From Lachnospiraceae bacterium (GTDB taxonomy: Bacteria > Bacillota > Clostridia > Lachnospirales > Lachnospiraceae), in NCBI GenBank assembly GCA_902363555.1, contig CABJAM010000001.1, positions 248,001 to 312,000 of the forward strand: a DNA stretch of 64,000 bases. Reading direction: 5' to 3'. Below are positions 61,233 to 64,000 of this stretch, piece after piece (the stretch's first letter is position 1; every line of letters starts with the position of its first letter). The notes below the pieces were generated by a model. The model had not been told where the DNA came from, made no database searches, and saw only the letters and a list, made by a program, of their open reading frames with translations. Both the position numbers and the translations under genes were made by a program.

Positions 61233-62018
61233 ATGGAGTTGACGCTGGCGAATCTGAGTAAGGTCTATGTCCGCAAGGAGCACCGGATGTCCATAAAGAC
61301 ATTTGGAAGGCCGGAAATAACCAAAAAAGCTGCGCTTTGCGATGTGTCCTTTACGCTTTCCGAGGGGCTTTACGGCCTTTTGGGGCCCAATGGCGCAGGA
61401 AAGTCCACGCTGATGAAGATTACAGCGGGAATACTGCGGCCGGATGAGGGAACGGTTTTGTGGAACGGACAGGAGATTTCAAGTCTGGGGAAAAAATACC
61501 GGAGCATTCTTGGTTTTATGCCGCAGCAGCAGGGGCTGTACAGCGGATTTACCGGAAAGCGTTTTCTGGATTATATGTGTGCCTTAAAGGAAATCCCTTC
61601 AGCGCAGACGAAAGAAGAAATCCGGCGTGTGGCGGAAATCGTCCATTTGCTGCCGGAGCTTAACAAGCGTCTGGAGAATTATTCCGGCGGGATGAAGCAG
61701 AGGATTCTTCTGGCATCCGCGCTTTTGGGAAATCCCCGGCTGCTGATTCTCGACGAGCCCACGGCGGGGCTGGACCCAAGGGAGCGGGTAAGCCTGCGTC
61801 TGCAGCTTAAAGAATTATCCAAGGACCGCATCGTCCTTGTGGCCACCCATGTGGTATCCGATGTTGAGACGGTTGCCGATGAGATTTTAGTGCTAAAGGA
61901 AGGGCAGCTTGTGGAGAAGGGCAGTGTGGATGAATTAAAGGCGCGATTCCATGGCGCTAAAAGCATTGAGGATATTTATCTTCAGCTTTTTGGAGAGGAA
62001 AAGCCGGTGGATATATGA
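61233..62018 (+). CDS. ABC exporter ATPase
   Basis: 261 residues. Walker A GPNGAGKS, Q-loop MPQQQG, signature NYSGGMKQR, Walker B LLILDEPTAGLD, switch His in ATHVVSD. An insertion of about 15 residues near the start (KEHRMSIKTFGRPEITKK) is not seen in its paralogues. The stop overlaps the start of the permease gene (ATGA). Confidence 0.94.
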   Translation: MELTLANLSKVYVRKEHRMSIKTFGRPEITKKAALCDVSFTLSEGLYGLLGPNGAGKSTLMKITAGILRPDEGTVLWNGQEISSLGKKYRSILGFMPQQQGLYSGFTGKRFLDYMCALKEIPSAQTKEEIRRVAEIVHLLPELNKRLENYSGGMKQRILLASALLGNPRLLILDEPTAGLDPRERVSLRLQLKELSKDRIVLVATHVVSDVETVADEILVLKEGQLVEKGSVDELKARFHGAKSIEDIYLQLFGEEKPVDI

Positions 62019-64000
62019 TAAAAGTTATTTTTTTCGAGCTGAACAAGCTGTGGCGCAGGAAATCTTTTTTATTTGGCGTGATGGCCATCCTTTTTATCAA
62101 TTTTTTGCTGCTGTTTATCAATAACCAGGTGACGTTAAATAAGAACAGCGGGGCTTATAAAAAATTAACCGGTGAGCTGTCCGGGCTGACCACGGATGAG
62201 AAAAAGACGTTTGTGGATGAGCTATACCGGCGCATTGATGGTATTCGTATCATCGACCAGATCACGCGCGTTGAAAGTACTGCTATTGGTGATTACAGCC
62301 GGGCTCTGAGAAAAGAAAATGCGGATGTTATTAAGGAATTTCAGGCGGTGTATTATCTTGGAAATTATCTTCATTATACGGAAAATTTACAGACGGAGTA
62401 CGCATTTATTTCCCGGATAAAAAAGGAATTGGATACGGTTTCATCGTATGGAAGCTATCTGGAAAATATCCGTAAAAAGGCGGGAGAGCTGTCGCAGATT
62501 TCCATATTTAAAACCGAATCCGGGGATTCTTTTTCCGAAAAAAGTATCCGGGCCCAGGCGGCCGCTTATGAGGCGCTGGGAAATATCCGGATCGATTACC
62601 TGCCGGAGATCGGCGTTATGTCTGCGCTGGAGTTTCGGTTGTCCGATGTGCTGCTCATTGTGTTTGTGCTGCTCATGGCGTCCGTGCTTTTGCGGGAGGA
62701 AAAGGACAGTGGAATGCTGGCGCTGAACTTTTCGCTTCCCGGCGGCCGGGCGAAAACTGCTGTTGCAAAGCTTGGGGCGGTGTGCGCCAGCCTGACTGTC
62801 ATCGTCTGCGCCCTTTACTGTATGAACCTGGTGTATTATAACAGCATTTATGGCCTGGGCAGCCTGACACGTTCCGTCCAGTCATTGCCTTCGCTGATCC
62901 AATGTACATGGCCGCTGTCGGTGGGGGAGTATATTCTTGTTTTTCTGGCAGCAAAATGGCTCAGTGCGGTGATCGTGGGCGCCTGGCTGATGCTGTGCAC
63001 CTATCTGGCCGCCAGCATATATGCCGGTTGGGGGATCGGCCTTGCCTTTATTGGGGTTAATTATCTGATCCGTGTGAGTATTTCCGGGATTGGGCACTTT
63101 AATCTGTTCCGGTATCTGAATATATTCAGCTTTATGAATACCAATGAGGTTTTGGGAACTTACATACAGCTTTATTTTTTCGGAAATCCACTTCCGATCC
63201 TGTGGGTCGAGTGCGCTGGCGGCCTTGGGTTTATGATTCTGTTTGGTGCAGCCTTTGTGTGGGTATTCCATCGGGGGAGGGCCGTCTATGCAAACCGGCC
63301 TCAGCGGGCTTTTAAATGGGCCGCTGACCGCCGCAGCCGGCGGAGCGATAGACAGGCCGCTGACTGCGGTGCACGATGCGGCGATAAGCAGTCCGCAGAA
63401 AGCAGTGTACAGCGGCGCGATAGACGGTCCGATGACCGCGGTGTATGCTGGAGCGATAGACGGTCCACTGGTCGCGGTCGTCGGAACCAAAAAAACGAAA
63501 AGTATACAGACCGCCTTGCAGGCCACGAGCTGTATAAGCTGCTTATTATGAATGGGAGCCTTTTTATATTCGGGGCGTTTGTCCTATTTCTCATATTTCA
63601 GAGTACACGGGAGCCATACTTTATAAGTGTTGAAGGGCAGATTTATAAAGACTATATGCTGCGGTACGGTGGACGGTTGACGGAGGATACTGTGGCGCTC
63701 ATCAATGAGGATAATCAGGAGTTCGCACCATTATATGAGCTTGATGACGCCCTGGCGCTGGGGATTTTAACACCTGAACAGCATCGGTCAGCCATGGATG
63801 CATATAAGTTTCTGGACATTAAAAAGGGTGTTTTTGACCAGATTACCGGTGAAAAGCCTGCTTACATAAAAAGTCATCCAAAGGCCTGGCTTGTCTATGA
63901 CAGCGGCTATAATAAATTGTTTGATCTCAGCCATACTCAGGATATTTATGAAGTGATGATTCTGTTTCTTGTTCTGATATTTGGCTTTGGAAGTCTATTC
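62015..64000 (+). CDS. Two-half ABC permease with Arg/Ser-rich linker (3' partial)
   Basis: The frame opens with ATG at 62015 inside the ATPase stop and stays open past the right edge (over 660 residues seen). The first half has one helix (about 18-37), a long extracellular region, then five or more helices to about residue 420. The second half begins GHELYKLLIMNGSLFIFGAFVLF, matching YYELYKTILNQKVWLI in the 752-residue permease at 52344. Between the halves lies a roughly 85-residue linker rich in Arg, Ser and Asp (RRSRRSDRQ, QRRDRRSDDRG, WSDRRSTGRGRR), where the paralogue has about 20 residues. The linker DNA is a 36-bp repeat. Confidence 0.85.
   Translation, partial: MIKVIFFELNKLWRRKSFLFGVMAILFINFLLLFINNQVTLNKNSGAYKKLTGELSGLTTDEKKTFVDELYRRIDGIRIIDQITRVESTAIGDYSRALRKENADVIKEFQAVYYLGNYLHYTENLQTEYAFISRIKKELDTVSSYGSYLENIRKKAGELSQISIFKTESGDSFSEKSIRAQAAAYEALGNIRIDYLPEIGVMSALEFRLSDVLLIVFVLLMASVLLREEKDSGMLALNFSLPGGRAKTAVAKLGAVCASLTVIVCALYCMNLVYYNSIYGLGSLTRSVQSLPSLIQCTWPLSVGEYILVFLAAKWLSAVIVGAWLMLCTYLAASIYAGWGIGLAFIGVNYLIRVSISGIGHFNLFRYLNIFSFMNTNEVLGTYIQLYFFGNPLPILWVECAGGLGFMILFGAAFVWVFHRGRAVYANRPQRAFKWAADRRSRRSDRQAADCGARCGDKQSAESSVQRRDRRSDDRGVCWSDRRSTGRGRRNQKNEKYTDRLAGHELYKLLIMNGSLFIFGAFVLFLIFQSTREPYFISVEGQIYKDYMLRYGGRLTEDTVALINEDNQEFAPLYELDDALALGILTPEQHRSAMDAYKFLDIKKGVFDQITGEKPAYIKSHPKAWLVYDSGYNKLFDLSHTQDIYEVMILFLVLIFGFGSLF
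63311..63480 (+). repeat. 36-bp degenerate coding repeat (about 4.5 units) in the permease linker
   Basis: Each unit contains GCGATAGACGGTCC-like sequence. Read in another frame the units appear as 12-residue periods, which makes the 36-bp spacing clear. It encodes the Arg/Ser-rich linker of the partial permease. Confidence 0.75.

Noticed and set aside
63243..63551. Separate 102-codon gene in the 36-bp repeat
   Set aside because: It arises from the repeat in a different frame; the permease frame runs unbroken through it and has a homologous second half after it.

Overview
The window looks like chromosomal DNA from an anaerobic Gram-positive bacterium of the class Clostridia, most likely a Lachnospiraceae-type gut organism. 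The support is indirect: strong AGGAGG ribosome binding sites, many lipoproteins with lipoboxes, sigma-A type promoters with 17-bp spacing, YesM/YesN two-component genes beside CUT1 sugar transporters that lack an ATPase, BcrA-like ABC exporters, a rubredoxin-flavin reductase fusion, and dispersed hairpin repeats between genes. There is no 16S rRNA, so the family assignment is inference. I see no prophage, transposase or CRISPR array.

Layout. 1-5.2 kb: the 3' part of a duplicated flavodoxin-like protein, an orphan sugar-type binding lipoprotein, a small membrane protein and dinD. 5.3-6.8 kb: tRNA-Ala(GGC), a small HTH protein and a NERD-like protein. 6.8-18.3 kb: a carbohydrate or acyl-glycan locus with an AraC regulator, a double carboxylesterase, a YesM/YesN pair, a binding lipoprotein and two permeases. 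18.6-21.5 kb: an XRE/TPR regulator with an ABC exporter. 21.5-28.7 kb: a probable structured RNA and then a six-gene polyamine operon (speD, speA, speE, speB, carboxyspermidine-type dehydrogenase, nspC). 28.8-30.4 kb: an AT-rich, probably acquired AlbA_2/ATPase regulator whose coding repeat is copied in its own promoter region. 31-38.1 kb: a MutS2-like ATPase without Smr, then an OmpR-type two-component system with an ABC exporter. 38.2-49.6 kb: housekeeping and transport genes (rubredoxin-flavin reductase, trpS, two MATE transporters, a kinase-like gene, an FMN split-barrel protein, a chromate-type transporter pair with LysR, an FAD protein and an ATP-grasp ligase). 49.7-64 kb: a DUF885 lipoprotein, then two lipoprotein-ATPase-permease modules flanking a sigma factor/anti-sigma pair and two 124-residue secreted proteins.

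How the genes work together. The 6.8-18.3 kb genes form a sense, import and de-esterify unit; the shared ATPase must lie elsewhere. The polyamine operon makes agmatine and putrescine and encodes two chemically different ways of adding an aminopropyl group. The last 8 kb resembles an envelope-sensing and export region.

The most unusual items are: (1) the AlbA_2 gene with a 12-bp unit present twice in frame in its linker, twice inverted upstream of its promoter and once in its leader; (2) an 84-85 bp two-hairpin repeat with compensatory base changes, always just after a terminator and before a co-directional gene; (3) the promoter-driven structured RNA before speD; (4) the sigma/anti-sigma/secreted-protein/ABC region; and (5) an ABC permease with an Arg/Ser-rich linker built from 36-bp repeats.
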